A stretch of DNA of 64,000 nucleotides from an uncultured Castellaniella sp. Lineage in GTDB: Bacteria; Pseudomonadota; Gammaproteobacteria; Burkholderiales; Burkholderiaceae_B. Both the position numbers and the translations under genes were made by a program. The notes beneath the pieces are model-generated. The model worked only from the letters and a program-made list of their open reading frames with translations. It did not search any database and was not told the DNA's origin. Where the stretch lies: NCBI RefSeq assembly GCF_937988725.1, contig NZ_CALKHS010000009.1, positions 496,001 through 560,000 on the forward strand. The letters run 5' to 3'. This document shows positions 44,898-55,133 of this stretch, one piece after another. Position 1 is the first letter of the stretch; every line of letters begins with the position of its first letter.

Positions 44898-47474
44898 TCA
44901 GTCCGGCAGCCAGTGCTCGGCGGGCGCGGGCTTGCCGAACAGAAAACCCTGGGCGCAGGCGCATCCCATGGCCTGCAGGGCATCCCGCTGGATCCCGGTC
45001 TCCACTCCTTCGGCCACCACGTTCAGGTCCAGCGACCGGGCCAGGCTCAGGACCGCCGACACGATGGCCGAGCTGCGCTGCTGCTGCCCCAGGCCCAGGG
45101 CCTGGATGAACGAGCGGTCGATCTTCAGGGAACTGAGCGGAAACCGGTGCACGTGGCTGAGCGACGAATATCCCGTGCCGAAATCATCCAGGGCGATCCG
45201 GATCCCGGCCTCGTGCAGGCCGCCCAGGATGCGGCCGGCCGCATCCGGATTCGACAGGAGCGTGCTCTCGGTGACTTCGGCGCAGATCTGGTGCGGCGCG
45301 ATATGCGTCTGCGACAGCATGTCCAGCAGGCGCCGGGGGAAATTCCGGCTGTGGAAATGACGCGGCGAAATATTGATGTTCAGCACGCCCCGCTCGCCGA
45401 TGAAACCCTGCGCCGCGTCGCAGGCCAGGCGGTACAGATGCCAGTCGATGGCTTCGATCAGGCCGGTTTCCTCGGCCGCGGGCAGGAAGGCGCCCGGCCC
45501 CAGCAGGCCCCGCTCGGGATGCCGCCAGCGGATCAGCGCCTCGTAGCCGACGACGCCGGCATCGGGCAGGCGCACGATCGGCTGAAAATACGGCACGAAC
45601 TGGCCGCTTTCCAGGGCCGCGCGCATCTGCTGCTCCAGGTCCAGCACGTTCATGGCGGACGCATGCAGTTTCTCGTCGAACAGCACGAACCGCTGCCGGC
45701 CGGCCGCCTTGGCGCGGTACAAGGCCGTATCGGCGTCATGCAGCACCTGATCGACCGTCCGGTAGCCGGCATGGCTCATGGCGATGCCGATGCTGGCCGA
45801 CACGTGCAGGGCGCGGTCGCCGATGCGGACCGCCTGGGCCAGCCCGGCCTGGACGCGCTGGGCCACCAGACAGGCCGTGGAGGGCTGGGGGCAATTTTCC
45901 AGCAGGATGGCGAACTCGTCCCCGGACAGGCGCCCGACGACGTCGGGGGTGCGCACGCAATCCGCGATCCGCCGGGAGACCTCGCGCAGGACTTCGTCGC
46001 CCACCTGGTGCCCCAGGCCGTCGTTGAACAGCTTGAAGCGATCGACGTCCAGGTACAGCAAGGCGAAACGGCGGTCAGGATCGCGCCGCTGGGCGGCCAG
46101 CGCGCGTTCGAGACGGTCGCGCACGTACACGCGATTGGGCAGGCCGGTCAGCGGATCGTGCATCACCTGGTGCCGCAACTGCCGCTGCGCCTGTTCCCGG
46201 ACCGCGATCTGCTGGCGAAGTTCCTGGGTGCGTTCCATCACCCGCTGTTCGAGCTGGGCGTTCAGGGCCTGCAAGGCGGCGTCCTGCTGGCGCCGCCGCA
46301 GGGTATTGGCGATCTGGTAGGACACGAAGGTCAGCAGATCCGCATCCTGATCGGTGTAGCCCAGTTCCTGGCGGTAGCTCTGCAGCACGACCACGCCCAT
46401 CACCCCCTGCGCTCCCAGCAGCGGCGCCCCCAGCCAGCACGCGGCCTCGGGACCGTAGGTGGCCGCATCGACCTCGCCGCGGGCGATCAGGGCGCCGATC
46501 TCGGCCTCGCTCATCAGCACCGTCCGGCCGCAGCGAATGGCGTATTCGCTCATGCCCCGCCCCAGGGGCCGCGCGGTCAGCCGCGCGCCTGCGCCGTCCA
46601 CGGCATAGGGAAAATCCAGCCGCTGCCGGTCATCGGACAGCAGGGCGATATAGAAGTTTTCCGCATTCAGCAGCTCGCCGACCGCCAGGTGGATGCTGCG
46701 ATAAAAGGCCTCGTTGCCGTCCTGGCTCTGCCCCAGCGCCGCGATCCGATAGAGCGTCGCCTGAAGATGCGCCGCCCGTTCGCCCTCGCGGACCTGTTCC
46801 TGCAGCCGGGCATTGGCGCTGGCCAGTTCGCGCGTCCGGTCCGCCACCCGGCGCTCCAGGGCTTCCTGCCCCATCTTGCGCTCGACGGCGTTGAGCACGT
46901 GCTCGGCGACGAAGGCCAGCACGTTCTGGTCGGACTGCGTGTATCCCCGGCCGGCTTCGTAGCTCTGCACCGTCAGCAGGCCCACCACCTGCCCTTCGCG
47001 GCGCATCGGCACGCCCATGAAATCCACGGACGGCGTGCCCACCGCGCTGCTGCGATCCAGCCCCAGGCTGCGGGCGACCTCGTCGGACGCGCCCCGCCTG
47101 GGCTGGCCCTGGCGGATCAAGGCCAGGGTGATGGTATTGCTCAGCTGCTCGGCGGTGAATTCCTGGTCGGGCCGATACAGCTGGCCGTCCATGACGTCGG
47201 CGAAATAGATGAACCGCACGGTCTGGCGCTGCGTGTCGTACAGGGCGATATAGAAGTTCTCGGCGTACATCAGCCGGGCGATGATGCCGTGCAGGCCTTT
47301 CAGCAGGCTTTGCATGTCCAGCCCGGAGGCGGCCATGTCGGCAATCGCGAACAGCGCCCGCTGCAGGCGCTCGGATTGCTCCAGGCGCTCCACCGAGGCT
47401 TGCAGGCGCTGGATGTCCGGGATCCCGGCAGGCATGCCATCCCGTTCCAGGTCCGTCTGGTGTTCGCCGTCCAT
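44898..47474 (-). CDS. GAF-GAF-GGDEF-EAL cyclic di-GMP protein
   Basis: An 858-residue cytoplasmic signalling protein without membrane helices. Two GAF sensor domains (about residues 35-200 and 240-395) share the repeated segment AENFYIAL, each followed by a coiled coil. The GGDEF domain (435-600) has the variant motif SGDEF (517-521) with an I-site RTPD (508-511) at the canonical spacing. The EAL domain keeps YEALIRW (644-650), VTES, DDFGTGYSS and AEGVET, so phosphodiesterase activity is likely. Whether the SGDEF half still makes c-di-GMP is open. There is no neighbour in an operon. Confidence 0.92.
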   Translation of the reverse strand: MDGEHQTDLERDGMPAGIPDIQRLQASVERLEQSERLQRALFAIADMAASGLDMQSLLKGLHGIIARLMYAENFYIALYDTQRQTVRFIYFADVMDGQLYRPDQEFTAEQLSNTITLALIRQGQPRRGASDEVARSLGLDRSSAVGTPSVDFMGVPMRREGQVVGLLTVQSYEAGRGYTQSDQNVLAFVAEHVLNAVERKMGQEALERRVADRTRELASANARLQEQVREGERAAHLQATLYRIAALGQSQDGNEAFYRSIHLAVGELLNAENFYIALLSDDRQRLDFPYAVDGAGARLTARPLGRGMSEYAIRCGRTVLMSEAEIGALIARGEVDAATYGPEAACWLGAPLLGAQGVMGVVVLQSYRQELGYTDQDADLLTFVSYQIANTLRRRQQDAALQALNAQLEQRVMERTQELRQQIAVREQAQRQLRHQVMHDPLTGLPNRVYVRDRLERALAAQRRDPDRRFALLYLDVDRFKLFNDGLGHQVGDEVLREVSRRIADCVRTPDVVGRLSGDEFAILLENCPQPSTACLVAQRVQAGLAQAVRIGDRALHVSASIGIAMSHAGYRTVDQVLHDADTALYRAKAAGRQRFVLFDEKLHASAMNVLDLEQQMRAALESGQFVPYFQPIVRLPDAGVVGYEALIRWRHPERGLLGPGAFLPAAEETGLIEAIDWHLYRLACDAAQGFIGERGVLNINISPRHFHSRNFPRRLLDMLSQTHIAPHQICAEVTESTLLSNPDAAGRILGGLHEAGIRIALDDFGTGYSSLSHVHRFPLSSLKIDRSFIQALGLGQQQRSSAIVSAVLSLARSLDLNVVAEGVETGIQRDALQAMGCACAQGFLFGKPAPAEHWLPD

Positions 47475-47542
47475 GCCGTCCTCTCGTACGATCCTTGAAG
47501 CGAAAGCGCCCCGCTCGTGAAGTATACAAACAGTGACGAGGC

Positions 47543-48028
47543 CTACGCGCGGACCGGCCTTTCAGGCGGGCGGACCTGCTCCAGCGGCAGCGCCGTGGTG
47601 TGCCGCACCACTTCCATGACGAAGCCGGAACTGACGTCCACCAGCTCGGCGACCTTGATGAGCCGCTTGTACACCCGGTCGTATCCGGCGATATCCGACA
47701 CCACCACCTTCAGCAGATAGTCGACTTCCCCGGCCATCCGGTAGACCTCGAGGATTTCCGGAATCCCCGCCACGCCGTCCAGGAACCGGGTCGTCCAGGC
47801 GTCGTCGTGGCGGGCGGCCTTCACCGTGACGAAGACCGTCAGCCCCAGGCCCAGGCGGACCGGGTCGCACAAAGCCACCTGCGCCTGGATGACCCCGTCT
47901 TCTTTCAGGCGCTGGATGCGCCGCCAGCAAGGCGTCGTGGACAGGCCCACCCGCGCGGCCAGGTCCGCCAGGCCCACCGAGGCATCCTGTTGCAGGATTT
48001 CCAGGATCCGATAATCCAATTTATCCAT
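47543..48028 (-). CDS. Lrp/AsnC-family transcriptional regulator
   Basis: A 161-residue regulator: N-terminal HTH VGLADLAARVGLSTTPCWRR (about residues 18-37), then an AsnC/RAM effector domain with MAGEVDYLLKVVVSDIAGYD. Start MDKLDYRILEIL at 48028 is preferred over an upstream GTG. It is divergent from the cystathionine beta-lyase gene and the gap holds a perfect palindrome, so it probably controls that gene in response to an amino acid. Confidence 0.9.
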   Translation of the reverse strand: MDKLDYRILEILQQDASVGLADLAARVGLSTTPCWRRIQRLKEDGVIQAQVALCDPVRLGLGLTVFVTVKAARHDDAWTTRFLDGVAGIPEILEVYRMAGEVDYLLKVVVSDIAGYDRVYKRLIKVAELVDVSSGFVMEVVRHTTALPLEQVRPPERPVRA

Positions 48029-48042
48029 ACAGACCACTCATA

Positions 48043-48059
48043 TTAGAAATAATTTCTAA
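48043..48059. promoter_or_regulatory. Candidate Lrp operator between the regulator and metC
   Basis: TTAGAAAT and ATTTCTAA form perfect 8-bp arms around one A. It sits 15 bases from the Lrp start and about 90 bases from the metC start, in an AT-rich patch. Size and AT content fit Lrp/AsnC sites. Confidence 0.65.
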
Positions 48060-48147
48060 TTCATAGCGGATTATATAGAAAGAACGGAAACCTTTTCCTG
48101 CTGGAAAACCTAGACTGTTCCTCATCGCCCACCGAGGAAATGCACAC

Positions 48148-49377
48148 ATGAACGCCCCATTGACTTTCGACATGGTCCGCTCGCCGTCGGAAACTCCCGC
48201 CCATGCGGAACAGGCGGTGGACACTTTTCTGTCGCACGGCACGCGCTCGCCCAAGGAGTACGGCGGCACGGTCAATCCCCCCGTCTGCCGGGCCTCGACC
48301 ATCGTGTTCGACAACATGCAGGACATGGACGAGCGCCAGCGCGCCCTGGACCGGGACGAAGCGGGCGTGATGTGGTACGGCCGCAAGGGCACGCCCACCA
48401 CCTTCGCGCTGCAGGAATCGATCGCCCGGCTGGAAGGGGGCTACCGCACCCTGTTGGCGTCCTCGGGCCTGGCCGCCTGCACCGCCGCCCTGTCGGCCTT
48501 CGTGCGGGCCGGCGACCACATCCTGATGAGCGACAGCGTCTACGGCCCCACCCGCCACTATGCAACGACGATCCTGGCCCGCTACGGCATCGCCACGACT
48601 TTCTACGATCCCGCCATCGGGGCGGGCATCGAATCCCTGATCCGCCCCGAAACACGCGTCGTCTACGTCGAATCCCCGGGTTCGCAGACCTTCGAGGTGC
48701 AGGACATTCCGGCCATCGCCGAATGCGCCCACCGGCACGGCGCCCGGGTGGTGATGGACAACACCTGGGCCTCGCCGCTGTACTTCAAGCCCTTCGAGCA
48801 CGGCGTGGACGTTTCGGTGCAGGCCTGCACGAAGTACATCACCGGCCACTCGGACGCGCTGCTGGGCTCGATCACCACCACCCAGGAGACCTGGCAGGAA
48901 GTCAGCAGCCACGTCTACGCGCATGGCCTGAACGCCGGGCCTGACGACGTCTACCTGGCCCAGCGCGGCCTGCGCACGCTGTCCGTGCGCCTGGAACGCC
49001 ATCAGCGCAATGCGCTGGAAGTCGCCCAATGGCTGGCCGCCCAGGCGGCCGTGGAACAGGTGCTCTACCCCGCCCTGCCAGGCGCTCCCGGGCACGAGAT
49101 CTGGCGGCGCGACTTCACCGGCGCGTCGGGCCTGATGGGGCTGGCGCTCAAGCCCTGCGCCGCCCGGCACCTGCGCAACTTCGTCGACAGCCTGGAGCTC
49201 TTCCACCTGGGATTTTCATGGGGCGGCTTCGAAAGCATGATCATGCCGCAGGAATCCATGCCGCTCCGGGAAGCATCCCGGTGGCCATACGCGGGCCCGC
49301 TGGTGCGCCTGCACATCGGCCTGGAATCCCCCGACGACCTGATCGCCGACCTGAAGGCGGGGTTCACCCGCCTGTGA
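48148..49377 (+). CDS. metC: Cystathionine beta-lyase
   Basis: A 409-residue Cys/Met-metabolism PLP enzyme. PLP Lys is in the segment VQACTKYITGHSDALLGSIT (about residue 228), and the VVMDNTWASPLYFKP loop holds the PLP-contacting Asp. The Tyr in VMWYGRKGTPTTFALQ is the phosphate/active-site Tyr. SWGGFESMIMP is more typical of the MetC branch than of gamma-synthases, so cleavage of cystathionine to homocysteine is the best call; cysteine desulfhydrase-like activity is possible. The divergent Lrp gene likely regulates it. Confidence 0.9.
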   Translation: MNAPLTFDMVRSPSETPAHAEQAVDTFLSHGTRSPKEYGGTVNPPVCRASTIVFDNMQDMDERQRALDRDEAGVMWYGRKGTPTTFALQESIARLEGGYRTLLASSGLAACTAALSAFVRAGDHILMSDSVYGPTRHYATTILARYGIATTFYDPAIGAGIESLIRPETRVVYVESPGSQTFEVQDIPAIAECAHRHGARVVMDNTWASPLYFKPFEHGVDVSVQACTKYITGHSDALLGSITTTQETWQEVSSHVYAHGLNAGPDDVYLAQRGLRTLSVRLERHQRNALEVAQWLAAQAAVEQVLYPALPGAPGHEIWRRDFTGASGLMGLALKPCAARHLRNFVDSLELFHLGFSWGGFESMIMPQESMPLREASRWPYAGPLVRLHIGLESPDDLIADLKAGFTRL

Positions 49378-49401
49378 CGCCGGCAGGCTGCCGGCGCCCC
49401 G

Positions 49402-50604
49402 TCACGCCCCGGCGGACGCCGGGGCCATGTTCACCCGGAAGGAAATGAGCAGCGCGGCGGCGAGCAGCATCAGGCCCCCCAGGCCGAACACGCCGGCCAC
49501 GCCTTCCAGCTTCAGCACCAGCCCGCCGCCGCCCGCGCCGATGGCGATCGCCACCTGGATGGCCGCGACCAGCAGGCCGCCGCCGCTTTCCGCCTCGTCG
49601 GGCACGGTCCGGGCGACCCAGGTCGACCAGGCGACGGGCACCGTGCCGAAGGCGAACCCCCAGATCGCGATCAGGACCGCCGTCAGCAGCGGAAGATCGC
49701 CCAGGCCGCTCAGCGCGATGCCCACGGCCCCGATGAGCAGCGGCGCCATCACCATGGTCAGGCGCGTGCCGCGTTCCAGCAGGAAGCCGCCCAGCGACGT
49801 GCCCAGGTAGTTGGCGACCCCGAACCCCAGCAGAATTGTCGAGACCGCCGTGATCGTCACGCCGGTGACGTCTTCCAGGAAGGGGCGCACGTAGGTGAAG
49901 AGCGCGAAGTGCCCGCCGAAGATCAGCAGCGCGGCCGCCATGCCGACGCCTACCTGCGGACGCGCCATCACATCGATTAGGGTGCGCAGGCCCGCCCGCC
50001 CCGACGGCGCCATGCGCGGCAGGGTCGCCCATTGCACGGCCATGGCCAGCGCCCCCAGTCCCGCCGCTCCCAGGAACACGATGCGCCAGCCCACCACCGC
50101 CCCCAGATAGCTGCCCAGGGGCGCGGCGACGATGGTGGCCGCCGCGACGCCGCTGACGGTGATGGACAGACCGCGCGGCACCAGGTCTTCCGGGACCAAC
50201 CGCATGACGATGGCCGTCGACATGGCCCAGAAGCCCCCGATCGCCACGCCCAGCAAGGCGCGCCCCAGCAGCAGGACGCCGAATCCGCTCGCGAACGCCA
50301 CCAGCGCGTTCGAGACGATCAGCAGGCCCGAGAACCCGATCAGGACATGCCGCCGGTCCAGCTTCCGGGTGAGGGGCGACACCAGCAGGCTGGCCGCGAA
50401 CGCCCAGATCGCCGTGGTTGAAATGGCCTGCCCCGCCAGGCTTTCCGTAATGCCCAGGTCCTTCGCCAAGGGCGTCAGCAGGCTGACCGGCAGAAACTCC
50501 GCCGTCACCAGGCCGAAGACGCCCAACATCAGGGAAATCACGGCGCCCCACAGGGGAGCGCCCGAATGCGGATGCGCCTGGGCATCCGCTTGCCGTCCGT
50601 TCAT
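49402..50604 (-). CDS. MFS efflux transporter (AraJ/DHA1 type)
   Basis: A 400-residue, 12-helix carrier. The start MNGRQADAQAHPHSG at 50604 was chosen because the longer frame is antisense to the AraC gene. Features: LMLGVFGLVTAEFLPVSLLT in helix 1, motif A-like SPLTRKLDRRHVLIG, and GVAIGGFWAMSTAIVMRLVP in helix 4, as in purine/arabinose-type exporters. It diverges from an AraC regulator that probably controls it. The substrate is unknown. Confidence 0.88.
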   Translation of the reverse strand: MNGRQADAQAHPHSGAPLWGAVISLMLGVFGLVTAEFLPVSLLTPLAKDLGITESLAGQAISTTAIWAFAASLLVSPLTRKLDRRHVLIGFSGLLIVSNALVAFASGFGVLLLGRALLGVAIGGFWAMSTAIVMRLVPEDLVPRGLSITVSGVAAATIVAAPLGSYLGAVVGWRIVFLGAAGLGALAMAVQWATLPRMAPSGRAGLRTLIDVMARPQVGVGMAAALLIFGGHFALFTYVRPFLEDVTGVTITAVSTILLGFGVANYLGTSLGGFLLERGTRLTMVMAPLLIGAVGIALSGLGDLPLLTAVLIAIWGFAFGTVPVAWSTWVARTVPDEAESGGGLLVAAIQVAIAIGAGGGGLVLKLEGVAGVFGLGGLMLLAAALLISFRVNMAPASAGA

Positions 50605-50630
50605 ATCGATCCTTTGCCAAAAAAATGCGT

Positions 50631-50668
50631 CATGGCACATGCGCCATGGATGACAGGCAGGATATACT
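50631..50668. promoter_or_regulatory. Palindrome and -10 in the MFS/araC divergent gap
   Basis: CATGGC (50631-50636) and GCCATG (50643-50648) flank ACATGC. TATACT at 50663-50668 is a plausible -10 for the AraC gene 36 bases later, so the palindrome would cover its -35 region. A related ATGGCATAA half-site lies at about 50688. Likely the AraC protein's own site, but this is inference. Confidence 0.45.
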
Positions 50669-50703
50669 GGCCGAACCAGACAATCTATGGCATAAAAATC
50701 ATA

Positions 50704-51714
50704 ATGTTTGATCAATCGTCCGATCATGCTGGCCTCCCGGCGCGCTCGACCCCTTCCGAAACCGCCCGGGACCTCATCAGCGAACTGCTGACAGGCATGC
50801 GGCTGTATGGCCTGCACTACCGCCGCATCCAGGCCACGCCGCCGTTCGGCATCCGCTTCGGCGAGGAGCCCGACAAGGCCCAGTTCCATTTCGTGGCGCG
50901 CGGACAGGTGTACCTGCGCAGTCCGGGCGGCGAGATCCAGCCGCTGGCCTGCGGGGATGCCGTCCTGCTGCCCAGGGGCGGTCCGCACGCCCTGCTGTCC
51001 GACCCGGACCTTCCCTGCCAGCGCATCGCGCAGTTCAACGCCACGGCGATCTGCAGCGCGGTCGACGACGTGGACGCCTGCCGGCACGACGCCTGCCGGA
51101 CGGACAAGGCCGTCATATTCAGCGGCTGCATGGTCTTCGACCTGGGCGCCATGCATCCCCTGGTCCGGCTGATGCCGGAAGTGATGCACGTCGGCACCTT
51201 GCTCGCGCGCAGTCCGGAAATCCTGCCGATTCTCGAAGCCATGGAACGCGAGGCCCGCACCGAGCGGGCCGGCTACGCCGGCATCCTGACCCGGCTGGCC
51301 GACGTCGTGTCCGCATCCATCGTCCGCGGGTGGGTGGAATGCGGCTGCGGCGACGCCAGCGGCTGGATCGAGGCGCTCAAGGACCCGCGCCTGGGCCGCG
51401 TCCTGGCCGCCATCCACCGCGATCCCGGCCGCAACTGGACCGTGGAGAGCCTGGCCTCGGAAATGGGCAGTTCGCGATCCGTGTTCGCCGAACGGTTCCA
51501 GGCCGTCACCGGCATGACGCCGCTGCGCTACGTCGCGGAATTGCGCATGCGCCTGGCCACGCAATGGATGGCGCGCGGCGAGCTGTCCACCGACGCCATC
51601 GCCGAACGGCTGGGCTATGGCTCCCAGGCGGCCTTCAGCCGGGCCTTCAAACGGATCACCGGCCAGCCGCCGGGCGCCGCGGCCCGGGCCGGCCGGCAGG
51701 CGATGGCGACCTGA
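50704..51714 (+). CDS. AraC-family transcriptional regulator (cupin sensor)
   Basis: A 336-residue regulator with an N-terminal cupin (GGEIQPLACGDAVLLPRGGP) of the AraC_binding_2/cupin_6 type and a C-terminal double HTH: WTVESLASEMGSSRSVFAER and LSTDAIAERLGYGSQAAFSR. The start at 50704 follows an AT-rich leader; upstream in-frame residues overlap the divergent MFS gene. Such proteins commonly control an adjacent divergent exporter. Confidence 0.9.
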   Translation: MFDQSSDHAGLPARSTPSETARDLISELLTGMRLYGLHYRRIQATPPFGIRFGEEPDKAQFHFVARGQVYLRSPGGEIQPLACGDAVLLPRGGPHALLSDPDLPCQRIAQFNATAICSAVDDVDACRHDACRTDKAVIFSGCMVFDLGAMHPLVRLMPEVMHVGTLLARSPEILPILEAMEREARTERAGYAGILTRLADVVSASIVRGWVECGCGDASGWIEALKDPRLGRVLAAIHRDPGRNWTVESLASEMGSSRSVFAERFQAVTGMTPLRYVAELRMRLATQWMARGELSTDAIAERLGYGSQAAFSRAFKRITGQPPGAAARAGRQAMAT

Positions 51715-51747
51715 GTTCACGCCAACAGCATAGGATCCACGACCATC

Positions 51748-52659
51748 ATGAATCGTCCCACCCTGTATCAAACCGCCCTCCTCCTGGCAACCATGCTCCT
51801 GTCGATCTGCCTGGTGCCGAACGCATCCGCCCAATTCGTCCCTGTGCCCCCGGAGGCCACGCATTTCACCCTGGGCGACTTCAAGGTATCCGTCCTTCAC
51901 GACGATGCCTTGTCATTTCCCAATGACGGCAAGATCTTCGCCACCAATGCAAGCCCGGCGGCCGTTGACAAGGTTCTGAAGGCGGCGGGCGCCCCGACGG
52001 ACACCATCCTCCTGAGCGTGAATGCGCTGCTGATCCAGATGCCCAAGCGCACCATCCTGCTGGATACCGGGTACGGAACCGCCGGCAAGGGTGTCCTGCG
52101 GGAAAGTCTGGCCAAGGCAGGGGTCGCCCCGGATACGATCAGCGATATTTTCATCACGCACTCGCATCCCGATCACATCGGCGGCCTCATCGACGCCAAG
52201 GGCCGGTTGGTTTTCCCCAAAGCCACCATCCGGATGTCCGCCCAAGAATGGCGGTATCTCCAGGCTCAGGACGACGCGCGCACTATCGTGCCGATCATCA
52301 AGGCCCGGGTGGAAACGTTTGAACCAGCCAAGGCGGTCCTGCCGGGCATCACCCCTATCGCGCTTCCCGGACACACCCCAGGGCACGTGGGCTACGAGAT
52401 CGCCTCCCAGGGGCGCAAGCTGCTGGACATCGGCGACATGGCACACAGCTCGATCATCTCGCTGGCGGATCCGGAATGGACGCTCGCCTGGGACTCCGAT
52501 CCGCAGCAGGCAAGCAGGACCCGCCGCGAAGAACTGCAAAAACTGGCGAATTCGCATGAACTGGTATTCGCGCCGCACTTCCCTTTTCCAGGGATCGGAC
52601 GGATTGAACCGCTGGGCCAGGGATTCCGGTTCCAGCCTGGTCTGCCAGCGGACAAATGA
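51748..52659 (+). CDS. Secreted metallo-beta-lactamase-fold hydrolase
   Basis: A 303-residue protein with a signal peptide (LLLATMLLSICLVPNASAQF). The zinc motif THSHPDHIGG (about residues 136-145), the downstream ligand GHTPGHVGY, the Asp in LLDIGDMAHS and a late His (VFAPHFPF) complete the MBL site. It resembles quorum-quenching/lactonase-type or generic periplasmic MBL hydrolases rather than true beta-lactamases. It lies 33 bases after the AraC gene, so co-transcription is possible. Confidence 0.88.
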   Translation: MNRPTLYQTALLLATMLLSICLVPNASAQFVPVPPEATHFTLGDFKVSVLHDDALSFPNDGKIFATNASPAAVDKVLKAAGAPTDTILLSVNALLIQMPKRTILLDTGYGTAGKGVLRESLAKAGVAPDTISDIFITHSHPDHIGGLIDAKGRLVFPKATIRMSAQEWRYLQAQDDARTIVPIIKARVETFEPAKAVLPGITPIALPGHTPGHVGYEIASQGRKLLDIGDMAHSSIISLADPEWTLAWDSDPQQASRTRREELQKLANSHELVFAPHFPFPGIGRIEPLGQGFRFQPGLPADK

Positions 52660-52726
52660 ACTGGGGGCGCTTCCCGGCATGCTCCTGCGCCCGAATCTCG
52701 CCGTCCTGCACAACAACCTCAGCGCC

Positions 52727-52763
52727 ATAAAAACAAAGCTCCACCCCTCGAAAGGGGTGGAGC
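52727..52763 (-). terminator. Rho-independent terminator of icd
   Basis: On the minus strand GCTCCACCCCT pairs perfectly with AGGGGTGGAGC (52738-52748 with 52753-52763) around a four-base loop, followed by TTTGTTTTTATGG. It lies 49 bases past the icd stop. On the plus strand no T-tract follows, so it probably serves icd only. Confidence 0.85.
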
Positions 52764-52811
52764 CCAGATCCGGCAACCCCACTGACCGCAGCGGGGAATC
52801 GCCATGGACGA

Positions 52812-54068
<1,257 letters not shown>

Positions 54069-54139
54069 GAGTGCTCCAGTGTTGCTGGGGTTGTTGTTCA
54101 AAAGAGGATGCTGTGCGTGGGGTCGCAGTCTTATATAAG

Positions 54140-54154
54140 AGTTTAACGTAAACT
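54140..54154. promoter_or_regulatory. Inverted repeat upstream of icd
   Basis: AGTTTA and TAAACT are 6-bp arms around ACG, about 75 bases before the icd start and next to the AT-rich TTATATAAG (54131-54139), which can serve as a -10 in the icd direction. This looks like a promoter-operator for icd. Confidence 0.4.
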
Positions 54155-54251
54155 GCCCCGCAGGGCGTCGGGAATCTGCAGGGGTTCGAATCCGCCCGGG
54201 CACGGGCCGGTAAAATGAAGATTACGCTTCATCATGCCCCTTGCACATCCC

Positions 54252-54683
54252 ATGTTCAACCCATCTAAAGAGCAGGTCCGCGAATTCTTCACCGAGGCCT
54301 GGCGCAAGCGCCGCGCCGGCGGCGTGCTGACGCCGCTGGAAACCATGGCGGCCGACCTGGTCGAACGCCACCCCGAATACCACGACGACCTGCAAGACCC
54401 GGAGGCATCGCAGCGCGACTATCCCGTCGAGGGGGGCCGCACGAATCCCTTCCTGCACCTGTCCATGCATCTGGCGATCCAGGAACAGCTGTCGATCGAC
54501 CATCCGCCGGGCATCCGCGCCGCCTGGAACAGCCTGCTGCAGACCCACGACGAACACGAGGCCGCCCACGTCATCATGGAAGCCCTGGGCGAAGTCGTCT
54601 GGGAAGCCCAGCGTCTCGGCAAGCCGCTGGACAACGATCACTATCTGGATCTGATCCGCCGCCACGCGAGCCGCACGAACTGA
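54252..54683 (+). CDS. DUF1841 family protein
   Basis: A 143-residue helical protein. The ATG at 54252 (MFNPSKEQVREFFTEAWRKR) is the conserved family start; an ATG six codons upstream is in frame but less likely. Family segments TNPFLHLSMHLAIQEQLSID and HEAAHVIMEALGEVVWEAQR are clear. DUF1841 is restricted mostly to beta- and gammaproteobacteria and has no known function. It diverges from icd. Confidence 0.85.
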   Translation: MFNPSKEQVREFFTEAWRKRRAGGVLTPLETMAADLVERHPEYHDDLQDPEASQRDYPVEGGRTNPFLHLSMHLAIQEQLSIDHPPGIRAAWNSLLQTHDEHEAAHVIMEALGEVVWEAQRLGKPLDNDHYLDLIRRHASRTN

Positions 54684-54770
54684 CATTCCGGCCGGGTGCC
54701 CGGCAACCGGGCGGGCGCGCGCAGCGCCCCCGGAGGGCCGCCGACGATGCCGGCGACCCGCTTGCGGCGA

Positions 54771-55124
54771 TTACCGCACGTGCAGGGAGGTAGGCAGCGA
54801 GGACAGCCAGGCGGAAATGTTGACGATGTCGGCGGCCGACAGCTGCGACGCCATGGCCCCCATCACGGCGTTCTTGCGCACATTGGCGGACGCCGGTTCG
54901 CCTTTCTGGCCACGCTGGTAGGCCACCAGGGCATGCGCCAGGTAATCCTGATGCTGGCCGGCCAGGATCGGATAGGCCGGCTGGATGGGGGTCTTGGCGT
55001 CCGCGCCGTGGCAGGACGCGCAGGTGAATTTTTCAAAGGCCGCCTTGCCGGCCGACAGATCGGCGGCCTGAGCGCCCGCCGTCATCAGACTGCACCCAAG
55101 CAGGGCAATCCAGAATGCTCGCAT
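54771..55124 (-). CDS. Monohaem c-type cytochrome 2
   Basis: A 117-residue class I cytochrome c with a signal peptide (MRAFWIALLGCSLMTAGAQA). Haem site CASCH is at residues 35-39, and the axial Met is probably in the NAVMGAMASQLS segment. It starts nine bases after a second small cytochrome gene on the same strand. The pair together resembles the two halves of a dihaem cytochrome c4. Likely a periplasmic electron carrier. Confidence 0.9.
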   Translation of the reverse strand: MRAFWIALLGCSLMTAGAQAADLSAGKAAFEKFTCASCHGADAKTPIQPAYPILAGQHQDYLAHALVAYQRGQKGEPASANVRKNAVMGAMASQLSAADIVNISAWLSSLPTSLHVR

Positions 55125-55133
55125 GGTGTTCCC

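Noticed and set aside
44850..47498. 882-residue open frame antisense to the GGDEF-EAL gene
   Set aside because: The opposite strand encodes a complete, motif-rich protein; this frame has none.
50605..51900. Long N-terminal extension of the MFS exporter at 49402
   Set aside because: It is antisense to a well supported AraC regulator and contains no membrane helices.
51748..52659. True metallo-beta-lactamase (antibiotic resistance)
   Set aside because: The HSHPDHIGG motif and the late His-containing tail fit generic MBL hydrolases/lactonases; there are no class B beta-lactamase-specific features.
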